Origin: an uncultured Prevotella sp.
GTDB taxonomy: Bacteria > Bacteroidota > Bacteroidia > Bacteroidales > Bacteroidaceae
Direction: 5' to 3'
Assembly: GCA_900322175.1 (NCBI GenBank)
Contig: ONYZ01000015.1
Coordinates: 1-64,000, forward strand
DNA: 64,000 nucleotides
Positions within the stretch are counted from its first letter, which is position 1, and each line of letters opens with the position of its first letter. The position numbers and the translations under genes were made by a program. A model generated the notes under the pieces. It was not told the origin of the DNA, made no database searches, and saw only the letters and a program-made list of their open reading frames with translations. This document shows, in pieces, positions 38,914 to 48,393 of the stretch.

Positions 38914-39951
38914 CTAATGACTATTTGACTTTTTTTTAGCGGTTGATAGCAAGCCGCAGGCTGCAAAGATGTCTTGACCGCGACTGGCACGGATGGTGGT
39001 AAACACGCCATGGGCAGTCAGATAGTCGCGCATCGACTCCATACGTTTCTCTTCAGCCCCAGGCAAATCCACATTGGGTATCTCGTGAAATCTTATCAGG
39101 TTTACCCTGCACTCCAGTCCCTTCAGCAGTTTCACTATCTCGCGGGCGTGCATGGTGGTGTCGTTAAGTCCGGCAAAACAGATATACTCAAACGAGCATC
39201 TGCGCTGATGACTGAAGTCATATTGCTTCAGCAGTTCTACCACCTCAACTATCGACATCTGCTTCTCGGCAGGCATCAGCATCTTGCGCTGTTCGGGCAG
39301 CGGCGAGTGCATCGAAATGGCTACGTGGCACTCACTCTCATCGAGAAAACGCTTCAGCTTATTCTTCACGCCCACACTCGATACGGTGATGCGGCGCGGA
39401 CTCCAGGCATATCCCCACTCGGCAGTCAGCACCTCGGTAGCTCTCAGCACAGCGTCGAGATTGTCCATAGGCTCGCCTTGTCCCATAAACACTATGTTGG
39501 TCAGCGTGTCACGCTCGGGCAGCGAGTATATCTGGTTCAGTATGTCGGCAGCAGTCAGACTACCCTCGTAGCCCTGCTTTCCGGTCTGACAGAACAGGCA
39601 GTTCATCTTGCACCCCACCTGGCACGACACACACAGCGTGGCACGGTCACCATCGGGTATGTAGACCGTCTCTACAAAGTGTCCGCTAGCCACAGGAAAC
39701 AGGTATTTGATAGTACCGTCTACCGAGCGCTGACAATCTAGGGGAGCCATACAGCCCACCTGATATCCGGCAGCCATTTTTGTTCGGTTACCCTTCGATA
39801 TGTTTGTCATATCGTCGATGCTAGCTGCGTGCTGCTGATACAGCCACTTGGCTATCTGCGCGGCGGTAAACTTCGGCATACCTAGCTCCAGCACCACTTG
39901 CTGCAATTCTGCGGGCTGCATGCCTAATAACACCTTCTTTTCGTCGTACAT
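38914..39951 (-). CDS. rlmN: 23S rRNA/tRNA adenine-C2 methyltransferase RlmN
   Basis: I chose the ATG at 39951; the open frame upstream runs through the promoter. The 345-residue radical SAM enzyme has the cluster motif CKMNCLFC preceded by LCVSCQVG, VFMGQGEPMDN, and the C-terminal catalytic Cys in IFAACGLLS. It methylates A2503 of 23S rRNA and A37 of some tRNAs. It is the first gene of the rlmN-pdxA-flippase operon. Confidence 0.96.
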   Translation of the reverse strand: MYDEKKVLLGMQPAELQQVVLELGMPKFTAAQIAKWLYQQHAASIDDMTNISKGNRTKMAAGYQVGCMAPLDCQRSVDGTIKYLFPVASGHFVETVYIPDGDRATLCVSCQVGCKMNCLFCQTGKQGYEGSLTAADILNQIYSLPERDTLTNIVFMGQGEPMDNLDAVLRATEVLTAEWGYAWSPRRITVSSVGVKNKLKRFLDESECHVAISMHSPLPEQRKMLMPAEKQMSIVEVVELLKQYDFSHQRRCSFEYICFAGLNDTTMHAREIVKLLKGLECRVNLIRFHEIPNVDLPGAEEKRMESMRDYLTAHGVFTTIRASRGQDIFAACGLLSTAKKKSNSH

Positions 39952-39967
39952 CTTTACTTTTTGCCTG

Positions 39968-39975
39968 CAAAGGTA
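39968..39975 (-). promoter_or_regulatory. -7 element of the rlmN operon
   Basis: TACCTTTG on the minus strand ends 16 bp before the rlmN ATG. No convincing -33 element is visible. Confidence 0.5.
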
Positions 39976-40017
39976 GAAAAAAAACTTGAATAATATGGTT
40001 TTCTCGGAAAATATTGC

Positions 40018-40025
40018 TACTTTTG
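40018..40025 (+). promoter_or_regulatory. -7 element for the GT2/HIT/SpoIID gene
   Basis: TACTTTTG at 40018-40025 matches the consensus and lies 27 bp before the ATG. It is divergent from the rlmN promoter about 45 bp away. Confidence 0.5.
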
Positions 40026-40052
40026 CCTGCAATATAACAATTATTTCACAGA

Positions 40053-43000
40053 ATGAGAGAAAAAATAGACTGTTTTTTGCCTTGCAATGACCTCGAAAAT
40101 GCCCGCGATGTAGTGGCGCAGATCAAGGGTAGCAAGACTATTCAACATATCTGTCTGCTAGTAAACAGTCCTCTTAGCGAGGCCGACAACGCGCTTAGCG
40201 ACTGCCAGCAGATAGTAGTTTCAGACCTTACTAGTAGTCAGACACTAATGGCAATAGCCGACGAGGCCAAGGCCGAATATGCACTACTGCAGATACGTCC
40301 ACAACAGATACAGATGGGGCGTGGTGCGCTCGACCGCATGCTGCGCATAGCTACAGACTCGGATGCGACGATGATCTATGCCGATCATTACGACCTCATC
40401 GATAGCAAGCTTCAGCCTCACCCCGTCATCGACTATCAGATAGGTAGCGTGCGCGACGACTTCGACCTGGGTTCGCTCATCCTGGTCAAGACATCGCTGC
40501 TGCGCGCCTTTGCCCAACAGAACACTAACTACCAGTATGCAGGCGTATATGCACTACGACTGTTCCTTAGTCGCGAGGGCCGCATATTTCACATCAACGA
40601 GAAGCTCTATACAGAGCATGAGACCGACACCCGTGCTTCGGGCGAAAAGCAGTTCGACTACGTAAACCCGCGCAACCGTGAAGTACAGATAGAGATGGAG
40701 CGTGCAGCCACAGCCCACCTGGCTGCCATCGGTGCCAAGATAGACCCGTCGTTCTATCGCACTCCCGACTTCAACGAGCAGGAGTTTGATGTAGAAGCAT
40801 CGGTGGTAATCCCCGTGTATAATCGCGAAAAAACCATCTGCGATGCTGTCAACAGCGCACTCAGTCAGAAGTGTAAGTTCAAGTTTAATGTCATAGTGGT
40901 AGACAATCACTCTACCGATGACACTACCGAACTTCTAAAAGGATTCCACGACGAGCGACTCATCCATATCATCCCCGACCGCCACGACCTTGGCATTGGC
41001 GGATGCTGGAACACTGCCATCAACGATGACCGTTGCGGACGATTTGCCGTACAGCTGGATAGCGACGACCTGTATTCGTCGCCCAAGACCCTGCAACAGA
41101 TAGTAGATGCGTTCTACAAGCAAAATGCTGCTATGGTGATAGGTTCGTATCGTATGTGCGACTTCGGTCTTAACACTCTGCCGCCAGGACTCATCGACCA
41201 CGCTGAGTGGACCGACGAGAACGGACCTAACAATGCCCTGCGCATAAACGGTCTCGGTGCTCCGCGCGCATTCTTCACCCCACTGCTGCGCCAGGTAGGA
41301 TTCCCCAACACCAGCTATGGTGAGGACTATGCACTGGGCCTAATCTTCTCGCGACACTATCGCATCGGTCGCATCTTCACCGAGCTCTATCTCTGTCGCC
41401 GATGGGGCGGAAACAGCGATGCAGCACTATCGATAGATAAGGTAAATGCCAACAATCTGTACAAGGACCAGTTGCGTTCGCTCGAGATCCTGGCTCGCCA
41501 GCAGATGCTTAAGGGCAAGCAGGAACTGCTTAACGATTCACCGCTGATGCGATTCTTCAACCGCCAACTCGAGAAGTGGGACGATGCACGTCGCCGCTAT
41601 CAGGACCTGCGCAACGTTAAGACCCGCGAACTCTCCGTTGGCACATCTACCATGAAGGTGCAGTGGAACCCCGCCCGCATCGTATCTACCGGAGCCAAGA
41701 TCGACAAGCAGACACTGGCCGAGCGCCCTTGTTTCCTGTGTGAGCAGAATCGCCCCAAGGAGCAGGTCAAGAAGAGCATCGACGGACAGTATGACCTGTT
41801 GGTCAACCCATTCCCAATATTGCCTATACACTTCACCATACCTTCGGTAAAACACGAGCCACAGCTCATCCGCAAGTCGTATGGCGAAATACATAAGCTG
41901 CTGTCGGAATATCCGCAGATGATGGTGTTCTACAATGGCCCCAAGTGCGGTGCCTCAGCCCCCGACCACGCCCACTTCCAGGGCGGCACATCGGGCATTC
42001 TGCCACTGCAGATGTCGTGGGGCCGACTCTCGCGCGACCTTAAGCCAGTGTTCAGTCTTAACGCCGAAGAGAGCATCTCGCTCATCGAGGAGTACCCCTG
42101 CCCCGCATTTCTCATCCACAGCAAGTCGGAGTATTCTGATGAGCAAATGTTCATCCGTCTGTACGAAGCTCTGCCAGTGCCTGAAAGCGAGCCCGAACCG
42201 ATGCTCAACATCGTTAGTTGGCGACACGATACCGACTACTACTCAGTGGTATTCCCACGCCATAAGCACCGCCCCGATTGCTATTACAAGGAAGGCGACG
42301 AGCAGTTTATCATATCACCGGGAGCACTCGACATGGCGGGATTCATTGTCACTCCACGCAAGGAGGATTTCGATCGGCTCACACCCGAGATAGCTCTAGG
42401 CATTCTCAACGAGGTGTCACTCGCCCCCGATGCCCTCCAGCAGGTCATCGCCCGCCTACAGGAGAGCAAGCTCTCAAATATTAATTCTAAAATCTCAACT
42501 AGAAAGGAGCCCAACGTCAACGTAGGTATTGTCAGTGGCGAGCGAATATCGTTCAGTCTCAACAAGCCATACGTGGCCAAGGGAGAGGTAATCACCGGCG
42601 ACCAGGTGGTAGAGTTCAGCGAGGGTGGAATACTGTGGCGCGGCACTCAGTACCGTAACCTCACGTTCACACCGCAGGCCGACGATGCTTCATTCTCGCT
42701 CAACGATGTCACCATCGGCGTAAACTTCCACTGGGAGCGCAAGGAGACTCAGACCTTCGAGGGCACCCTGCGCATCGTGGTCGAGGCCGACAAGATAGTA
42801 GCAATCAACGAGTTGCCGGTAGAAAAGTACCTCACCAGCGTTATCTCCAGCGAGATGAGTTCAACGTCTAGTCTTGAGTTCCTCAAAGCCCACGCCGTCA
42901 TCTCGCGTTCGTGGTTGCTGGCACAGATGGAGAAGCGCAAGCAGCATGAGAGCGGTGGCGACAACTTCTTCTCGTTCACCAAGAGCGACAACGAGTTTAT

Positions 43001-43745
43001 CCGCTGGTACGACCGCGAGGATCACACTATCTTCGACGTGTGTGCCGACGACCACTGCCAGCGCTACCAGGGTATCACCCGCGCCAACAACACTCATGTA
43101 GAGGAGGCTATCAGCGAGACCCGCGGACAGGTGCTGATGTATGGCGATGAGATATGCGACGCACGGTTCTCGAAGTGTTGCGGAGGCGAGACCGAGGAGT
43201 TCCAGTACTGCTGGGAAGATACCCCCAAGCCTTACCTCGTGTCTTTCCACGACCCATACTGTAACACCAGTGACAAGCACATCCTGAGTCAGGTGCTCAA
43301 CGACTTCGATCAGGAAACGCCCGACTTCTATCGCTGGGAAGTAAGCTACACCCAGCAGGAACTCTCCGAACTAGTAAACCGCAAACTCAAGATCGACTTC
43401 GGCACCATCACCGACCTCATCCCTGTAGAGCGAGGCAAGAGCGGTCGCATCTGGAAACTCAAGATAGTAGGCACCAAGAAGACCCTTACTATCGGTAAGG
43501 AGTTAGAGATTCGTCGCGCCCTCAGCGAGAGCCACCTCTACTCATCGGCATTTGATGTAGAGAAGAGGAATGAGGAAAGTGGAGAGAGGAATGATATTAC
43601 CTTTACACTTAAGGGCAAAGGTTGGGGGCACGGCGTAGGTATGTGCCAGATAGGTGCTGCAGTAATGGGCGAGCAAGGCCATCCTTACGACGACATCCTG
43701 CTGTTCTACTACCGCGGAGCCAAAATCCAGCGCCTCTACAATTAA
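40053..43745 (+). CDS. Three-domain fusion: GT2 glycosyltransferase, HIT-like nucleotidyltransferase (DUF4922 type), SpoIID/LytB
   Basis: The 1230-residue protein has no signal peptide and no membrane helix. After a GT-like N-terminal region (1-240), a GT-A domain starts at [16 protein letters not shown] (about 249) with the D-x-D motif D336-S-D338-D. A GalT/Ap4A-phosphorylase-like domain follows: zinc-type CFLC (560-563) and the catalytic H639-A-H641-F-Q643 triad form (HxHxQ). The C-terminal SpoIID domain (about 840-1225) has [14 protein letters not shown] with the expected catalytic Glu, [11 protein letters not shown], and [15 protein letters not shown] (about 1187). SpoIID domains cleave denuded glycan strands and normally act outside the membrane. 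The likely operon partner is an AmpG-like importer 23 bp downstream. I infer a cytosolic cell-wall sugar recycling role. The domain calls are firm and the function is open. Confidence 0.88.
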   Translation: MREKIDCFLPCNDLENARDVVAQIKGSKTIQHICLLVNSPLSEADNALSDCQQIVVSDLTSSQTLMAIADEAKAEYALLQIRPQQIQMGRGALDRMLRIATDSDATMIYADHYDLIDSKLQPHPVIDYQIGSVRDDFDLGSLILVKTSLLRAFAQQNTNYQYAGVYALRLFLSREGRIFHINEKLYTEHETDTRASGEKQFDYVNPRNREVQIEMERAATAHLAAIGAKIDPSFYRTPDFNEQEFDVEASVVIPVYNREKTICDAVNSALSQKCKFKFNVIVVDNHSTDDTTELLKGFHDERLIHIIPDRHDLGIGGCWNTAINDDRCGRFAVQLDSDDLYSSPKTLQQIVDAFYKQNAAMVIGSYRMCDFGLNTLPPGLIDHAEWTDENGPNNALRINGLGAPRAFFTPLLRQVGFPNTSYGEDYALGLIFSRHYRIGRIFTELYLCRRWGGNSDAALSIDKVNANNLYKDQLRSLEILARQQMLKGKQELLNDSPLMRFFNRQLEKWDDARRRYQDLRNVKTRELSVGTSTMKVQWNPARIVSTGAKIDKQTLAERPCFLCEQNRPKEQVKKSIDGQYDLLVNPFPILPIHFTIPSVKHEPQLIRKSYGEIHKLLSEYPQMMVFYNGPKCGASAPDHAHFQGGTSGILPLQMSWGRLSRDLKPVFSLNAEESISLIEEYPCPAFLIHSKSEYSDEQMFIRLYEALPVPESEPEPMLNIVSWRHDTDYYSVVFPRHKHRPDCYYKEGDEQFIISPGALDMAGFIVTPRKEDFDRLTPEIALGILNEVSLAPDALQQVIARLQESKLSNINSKISTRKEPNVNVGIVSGERISFSLNKPYVAKGEVITGDQVVEFSEGGILWRGTQYRNLTFTPQADDASFSLNDVTIGVNFHWERKETQTFEGTLRIVVEADKIVAINELPVEKYLTSVISSEMSSTSSLEFLKAHAVISRSWLLAQMEKRKQHESGGDNFFSFTKSDNEFIRWYDREDHTIFDVCADDHCQRYQGITRANNTHVEEAISETRGQVLMYGDEICDARFSKCCGGETEEFQYCWEDTPKPYLVSFHDPYCNTSDKHILSQVLNDFDQETPDFYRWEVSYTQQELSELVNRKLKIDFGTITDLIPVERGKSGRIWKLKIVGTKKTLTIGKELEIRRALSESHLYSSAFDVEKRNEESGERNDITFTLKGKGWGHGVGMCQIGAAVMGEQGHPYDDILLFYYRGAKIQRLYN
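42472..42506. repeat. Heptamer array (5 units) at the HIT/SpoIID junction
   Basis: The units read TCTCAAA, TATTAAT, TCTAAAA, TCTCAAC, TAGAAAG. It encodes the linker [10 protein letters not shown] between two domains of the fusion protein. Confidence 0.7.
43565..43592. repeat. Heptamer array (4 units) near the 3' end of the fusion gene
   Basis: The units read GAGGAAT, GAGGAAA, GTGGAGA, GAGGAAT, encoding [10 protein letters not shown] just before the final SpoIID motif. It is more purine-rich than the other arrays. Confidence 0.6.
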
Positions 43746-43768
43746 TTATCAACTGTTAATTATCAATT
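43744..43768. repeat. Heptamer array between the fusion gene and the permease gene
   Basis: The units read AATTATC, AACTGTT, AATTATC, AATT. It begins on the stop codon of the fusion gene and ends on the ATG of the next gene. Confidence 0.75.
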
Positions 43769-45043
43769 ATGAGCAATCGCAACCCTTGGGCTTGGGTGCC
43801 CACATTATATTTCGCCGAAGGCGTGCCTTACGTAGCCGTTATGACTATCTCGGTCATCATCTATAAGCGCCTCGGGCTATCAAACACCGACATCACGCTC
43901 TACACCTCTTGGCTCTATCTACCGTGGGTCATCAAACCCCTGTGGAGTCCGTTTGTAGATATGCTGCGCACCAAGCGCTGGTGGATACTGATTATGCAGA
44001 TACTCATCGCCGCCGCTCTGGCTGGCGTGGCCTTCACCATCCCCGGTCCGCTATGGTTGCAGGGGTCATTGGCTTTCTTCTGGTTACTGGCATTCTCCAG
44101 TGCCACCCACGACATCGCAGCCGACGGATTCTATATGTTGGGATTAGAGCAGCATCAGCAGGCTTACTTCGTGGGCATCCGCTCTACGTTTTATCGCATA
44201 GCCACCATCTTCTCGTCGGGACTGCTGGTAGGACTGGCCGGTGTGCTACAGGTGCTCACGCGCAGCATAGCCTACGCATGGTCGCTGGTGTTCTATCTGA
44301 TAGCGGGATTGTTTATCGCCCTGTGGCTATATCACAGTTGGGCACTGCCCCACCCTGCCGAGGATTCTAACCGAGTACAGAAGACAGCAGGCGACATCGT
44401 CAACGAGTTTTGGAAGACGCTAGTTACATTCTTCCGCAAGCCACAGGTGTGGGTGGGCATCTGCTTCATGCTGTTCTATCGTATGCCCGAGGGATTGTTG
44501 GCAAAGGTTTCGGCTCTATTCCTAGTTGATAAGGGCACCAACGGCGGACTGGGTCTTAGCGATGTAGAATTTGGTATGGTTCAGGGCACGGTTGGTGTCA
44601 TCGGCCTAACGCTGGGTGGCATCCTTGGCGGTATCGCTGCTAGTCGCGACGGACTAAAGCGCTGGTTGTGGCCTATGGTTATGGCCATCACCCTCCCAGA
44701 CCTGGTATACGTCTATCTGTCGTATGCCCTGCCATCTAGTCTGCTCGTCATCAACATCTGCATATTCCTCGAGCAATTTGGCTACGGCTTCGGTTTCTCA
44801 GCCTACATGCTATACCTTATATATTATAGTCAGGGCGAACACAAGACTGCCCACTATGCTCTGTGCACAGCCTTCATGGCTCTGTCAATGATGATACCAG
44901 GACTGTTTGCCGGTGCCCTGCAAGAGTCAGTAGGCTATCAGGCGTTCTTCCTAATAGTAGTAGCCTGCTGCGCCATGACCTACATTGTCTCGGCTCTACT
45001 AAAGATAGATCCAGAGTTCGGAAAGAAAAAAGCAGAGAATTAA
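43769..45043 (+). CDS. AmpG-like MFS permease (muropeptide or amino-sugar importer)
   Basis: The 424-residue membrane protein has about 12 helices. AmpG-type features are PTLYFAEGVPYVAVMTISVI at residue 11, LPWVIKPLWSPFVDML, and SATHDIAADGFYMLGL. AmpG imports anhydro-muropeptides for cell-wall recycling, and relatives in Tannerella import MurNAc. It follows the GT2/HIT/SpoIID gene by 23 bp, which strengthens a link with peptidoglycan turnover. The substrate is inferred. A bidirectional terminator overlaps its stop codon. Confidence 0.85.
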   Translation: MSNRNPWAWVPTLYFAEGVPYVAVMTISVIIYKRLGLSNTDITLYTSWLYLPWVIKPLWSPFVDMLRTKRWWILIMQILIAAALAGVAFTIPGPLWLQGSLAFFWLLAFSSATHDIAADGFYMLGLEQHQQAYFVGIRSTFYRIATIFSSGLLVGLAGVLQVLTRSIAYAWSLVFYLIAGLFIALWLYHSWALPHPAEDSNRVQKTAGDIVNEFWKTLVTFFRKPQVWVGICFMLFYRMPEGLLAKVSALFLVDKGTNGGLGLSDVEFGMVQGTVGVIGLTLGGILGGIAASRDGLKRWLWPMVMAITLPDLVYVYLSYALPSSLLVINICIFLEQFGYGFGFSAYMLYLIYYSQGEHKTAHYALCTAFMALSMMIPGLFAGALQESVGYQAFFLIVVACCAMTYIVSALLKIDPEFGKKKAEN

Positions 45044-45056
45044 ATCTCTGCTTTTT
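45027..45056. terminator. Bidirectional terminator
   Basis: The perfect 12-bp stem AAAAAGCAGAGA/TCTCTGCTTTTT spans the permease stop codon and works in both directions, serving the convergent cysE as well. Confidence 0.85.
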
Positions 45057-45057
45057 C

Positions 45058-45978
45058 TTATATTCCTGCACCATCTTCAAACGCTACATCTACAGCTTTG
45101 CTCTGTAGGATCTTTGAGTGTGGCGGGACGCTGTGCGTTAGCCAGATGTTACCACCGATAGTTGAGTCGTGACCGATAGTGATGCGACCTAGAATCGACG
45201 CGTTAGAATACACCGTCACATTGTCCTCCAGTATAGGATGACGTGGGATGTTCAACATATTACCATTCTCGTCGTACTTAAAACTCTTGGCACCCAACGT
45301 CACACCCTGATACAGCGTCACATGATTGCCTATGATGGTAGTCTCACCGATGACCACACCCGTGCCGTGGTCAATGGCAAAGTACTCACCTATCTGCGCC
45401 CCCGGGTGTATGTCGATACCCGTCTTGCTATGAGCCTGTTCGGTGATGATACGCGGGATGACCGGCACTTGTAGTTCGTGCAACTTGTGGGCTATACGAT
45501 AGTGAGTCATCGTGTTCATCGATGGGTAACAGAATATCACCTCACCAAAGTTGGGCGCAGCTGGGTCGTTGTCAAACATCGCCTGAATGTCGGTGTACAG
45601 CAGTCGCTTTATCTCGGGCAGCGCATCAATAAACTCCAGCGCCTTTTCCTCAGCTATGCCATACACCTGCGCCTTGGTACTGTTAGCCTCACAGTCCTCG
45701 CAAAATTGTAGTCCGTGTGCTATCTGCTTAGTCAGCAGCGTAGCTAACTCCTCCATTGCCACACCTATATGATATGCACGTATAGCTTCGTCGGGTTGAC
45801 GCTTCTCAAAATAGTCGGGAAAAATTATATTCTTAACCAGCGCCACTATGCGCTTCACCATCTCTACCGATGGCAGTGGAGCCACCGTGGCAGGCATCAT
45901 ACCCACCTCCTTCTCTGTCTGCTTCGACAGCAGCGCCACATTCCTACGCAGCGTCGCGTTTATTTTTGTTTTGTCCAT
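45058..45978 (-). CDS. cysE: Serine O-acetyltransferase
   Basis: The 306-residue protein has an N-terminal helical domain (about 1-175), then the left-handed beta-helix hexapeptide repeats with GIDIHPGAQIGEYFAIDHGT (catalytic His) and VVIGETTIIGNHVTLYQGVTLGA. It makes O-acetylserine, the precursor for cysteine. The long N-terminal domain matches the EpsC-like serine acetyltransferases. It ends a minus-strand group after the exporter genes; the gap to the permease is 31 bp. Confidence 0.93.
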   Translation of the reverse strand: MDKTKINATLRRNVALLSKQTEKEVGMMPATVAPLPSVEMVKRIVALVKNIIFPDYFEKRQPDEAIRAYHIGVAMEELATLLTKQIAHGLQFCEDCEANSTKAQVYGIAEEKALEFIDALPEIKRLLYTDIQAMFDNDPAAPNFGEVIFCYPSMNTMTHYRIAHKLHELQVPVIPRIITEQAHSKTGIDIHPGAQIGEYFAIDHGTGVVIGETTIIGNHVTLYQGVTLGAKSFKYDENGNMLNIPRHPILEDNVTVYSNASILGRITIGHDSTIGGNIWLTHSVPPHSKILQSKAVDVAFEDGAGI

Positions 45979-46009
45979 ATTTTCTTTGTATTTTTTATAT
46001 ATCTATCCT

Positions 46010-47212
46010 TCAAGATAGTTGTGCGTGGCGGCGCGACTCACGGAGCTGGTGACCGTACACCAGACAGGCCATGCCAAAATATGCGGCGGCTTGAATCCAG
46101 AGGTAACGCAACTCGGGGACTACGTCGCTCAGGCTGGCTCCCATGGTGTTCATACGAACAAAGGCGCGAGCACCAAAGGTGCTGGGGAACAGCCATGATA
46201 TGCCCTGCCATACGCCAGGAATGGCGCTCTGAGGCCACGACACACCCGTAAGGAACAGCAGGGGTAGCGAGATGAACACCATGAGCAGCATGACATTCTC
46301 GCGATAACGCACCATGCACGATACGGTCATACCGAAGAACACGCAGGCCAACAGGTATGGTAGCATGAGGCAGAACAGATCCCAAGCCTTGACCATAGCC
46401 ACAAACGAGAATATGCGAGGCACAATCATTGTGAGGTAAGCGCCCATCACTGCATAGATCATGATATAACACATGGCCTTGCCGCCCACGATGCGATAGA
46501 TGCCACTATAGGCAGGATGCAGGGGGATAAGGTCGCCATAGCGGCTCTTTTCGCGGGCTGTACCTGCACCAAGTCCGATGCCAAGAACCAGCGTCTGCTG
46601 GAATATCAGCATGAGCACTGCGGGGATAACAAAAGTACCATAGCCGCCCTGTGGATTGAACATAGGTACATCGACGAAATCGAGCGGGCGCGACTGTATC
46701 TGCTCCTCGCGCACGGTGTACTTGCCGGCCATCTTGCTCTGCAACTGTGCACCCATGTGCTGGGTGACGGCCACAGCTGTCTGGTACAGCGCCTTATAAG
46801 TGAGCATGAGCGACATGTCGCAATACACGCTGAGTGTGGCCTGCTCCATGCGACAGATGCGGGTGGCAAAGTCGCTGGGGATATAATAGATGCCTTTAGC
46901 CAACTGGCGCGACACGAGCGACTTGGCCTCGTCCATATCGGCTGCATGGCAAAGCACCTTGACATCGGCTGAAGCATCGAGCTTGCGAACCAGCTCGCGC
47001 GAGATATTGCTATGCGAATCGTCGACTATCACCACAGGAACCTCGTGTATGACCTCATTGTTGTATATCCACGAATAGAGTAGCGGATAGACAATGGGCA
47101 CGATGATGAAGAAGATGAGCACGCCCTCATCGCGAACCACCAGCTTCATCTCCTGTCGCCAGATATAGGCGGCATCGCTGACAGCCTGATATAACTTATG
47201 GAATATAGACAT
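46010..47212 (-). CDS. ABC-2 type exporter permease (second of a pair)
   Basis: The start is taken as the ATG at 47212 (SIFHKLYQAVSDAAYIW), which overlaps the preceding permease gene by 17 bp; the longer open frame lies inside that gene. The 400-residue protein has one N-terminal helix (about 33-55), a periplasmic domain of about 130 residues, then five membrane helices in the C-terminal half (AVLMLIFQQTLVLGIGLG and onward), the YhhJ/YbhR plan. Together with the second permease, HlyD-like and TolC-like proteins it should form a tripartite exporter. The ATPase is not encoded here. Confidence 0.88.
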   Translation of the reverse strand: MSIFHKLYQAVSDAAYIWRQEMKLVVRDEGVLIFFIIVPIVYPLLYSWIYNNEVIHEVPVVIVDDSHSNISRELVRKLDASADVKVLCHAADMDEAKSLVSRQLAKGIYYIPSDFATRICRMEQATLSVYCDMSLMLTYKALYQTAVAVTQHMGAQLQSKMAGKYTVREEQIQSRPLDFVDVPMFNPQGGYGTFVIPAVLMLIFQQTLVLGIGLGAGTAREKSRYGDLIPLHPAYSGIYRIVGGKAMCYIMIYAVMGAYLTMIVPRIFSFVAMVKAWDLFCLMLPYLLACVFFGMTVSCMVRYRENVMLLMVFISLPLLFLTGVSWPQSAIPGVWQGISWLFPSTFGARAFVRMNTMGASLSDVVPELRYLWIQAAAYFGMACLVYGHQLRESRRHAQLS

Positions 47213-48365
47213 AGGTGAGCATTGCATTTTTAATCTTTCCGATGACGAACCATGGCATGAGCATGAAGGCCACAAGGGCTACAAAGTGGAACCATGCCTC
47301 GAGCAGCGGGAAGCCATTGAACACGCAGACTGAGAATAACTTATAATAATGGCGCAGAGGGAACAGCCACGACAGCGACTGCAGCGCACCATCCATACCC
47401 ATCACAGGGAAGGCCGAACCTGCCATAGAGAAACTCAGCACAGCCCACAGCGAACAGATACTCATGGACATGCGGAGCGACGGCATGAGGCCGAAGGCGA
47501 AGATGCCAAAGCCCTGAGCAGCAAACACCTCAAGCAGAGCGATGAGCACCAACATGCCCACCCCACCCTGATTGGGGAATCCGAGTATGCGGAACATATA
47601 TACCTCGTAGGCAAAGATAAGTGCCAGCCAGATGACAGTCTGCATACCAAACTTACCTATCAGCGCAATGACCATGCGGTTATCGGCCATAGCAAGCCAC
47701 TTCTTACCCGTGTCGAACTTGAGTTCCATACCCAGCGAATAGGCTGTGATAAGGAATATGAACAGCATCATGACACCAGGCACGAACACGGTGGAGAGAT
47801 AGGCGTTGTAGTTGGTCCACGGGTTGCCTATCTGATGCAGGTCGATAGTGATGGGCTGCAGGAACGCCATGATCTGATCCTGGGTGTAGCCCTTGGCACG
47901 CATGGTGGCCTGACCAACTGCCGCAGAACCAAGATTGGATATGGTCTTGAGGTCCTTCATGAGCAGCGAGCCCGACATGATGGATGCCAGATTGTAATAA
48001 TAGGAGATCTTGGGCTGGCGAGAGGCTAGCAGATCGTCGGTAGTGCCCTTGGGGATATAGAGGAAGGCGTAGATCTCGTTCTCCTGTACGGCATGACGAG
48101 CATCGGCCACACTAGGATAATGGGCCACAACCTTGGAACTCTGGAACCCATCAAGGCGACGAATGAGTGCACGAGTGGTGGTGGTATTATCGAGATCGAC
48201 CACACCCACGGGCATGTTCTGTGGCAGTCCGTCGTCCATAAGCGATGTAAAGAATATCATCGCCAACAGCGGGAATATTACCATACAGAAGCCGTAGATG
48301 GGATTCTTGATCATAATCCTCACCTCGCGCAAGGCCATCTGCCAGATTTGAACTAAGTATTTCAC
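47196..48365 (-). CDS. ABC-2 type exporter permease (first of a pair)
   Basis: The start is uncertain. The open frame reaches a TTG at 48392 inside a heptamer array. I prefer the GTG at 48365, which gives MKYLVQIWQMALREVRIM, normal for this family. The 389-residue protein has an N-terminal helix (GFCMVIFPLLAMIFFTSL), a large periplasmic domain, then a cluster of five membrane helices ending VALVAFMLMPWFVIG. It is paralogous to the next gene and probably forms a heterodimeric pore with it. Confidence 0.85.
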   Translation of the reverse strand: MKYLVQIWQMALREVRIMIKNPIYGFCMVIFPLLAMIFFTSLMDDGLPQNMPVGVVDLDNTTTTRALIRRLDGFQSSKVVAHYPSVADARHAVQENEIYAFLYIPKGTTDDLLASRQPKISYYYNLASIMSGSLLMKDLKTISNLGSAAVGQATMRAKGYTQDQIMAFLQPITIDLHQIGNPWTNYNAYLSTVFVPGVMMLFIFLITAYSLGMELKFDTGKKWLAMADNRMVIALIGKFGMQTVIWLALIFAYEVYMFRILGFPNQGGVGMLVLIALLEVFAAQGFGIFAFGLMPSLRMSMSICSLWAVLSFSMAGSAFPVMGMDGALQSLSWLFPLRHYYKLFSVCVFNGFPLLEAWFHFVALVAFMLMPWFVIGKIKNAMLTYVYIP

Positions 48366-48393
48366 TCTTAATTCTAAATTGTCAATTATCAAT
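48366..48393. repeat. Heptamer array (4 units) between HlyD-like and permease genes
   Basis: The units read TCTTAAT, TCTAAAT, TGTCAAT, TATCAAT on the plus strand. It begins on the HlyD stop codon and ends on the probable GTG start of the permease. Confidence 0.8.

Noticed and set aside
38974-39741. Plus-strand open frame of 255 codons opposite rlmN
   Set aside because: rlmN has complete radical SAM motifs on the other strand; the frame has no recognisable domain.
39952-40032. N-terminal extension of rlmN
   Set aside because: It spans the -7 element and runs into the divergent promoter region; normal RlmN begins near 39951.
47349-48029. Plus-strand open frame of 226 codons opposite the ABC-2 permease
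   Set aside because: Its His- and Gln-rich translation is typical of antisense of membrane protein genes.
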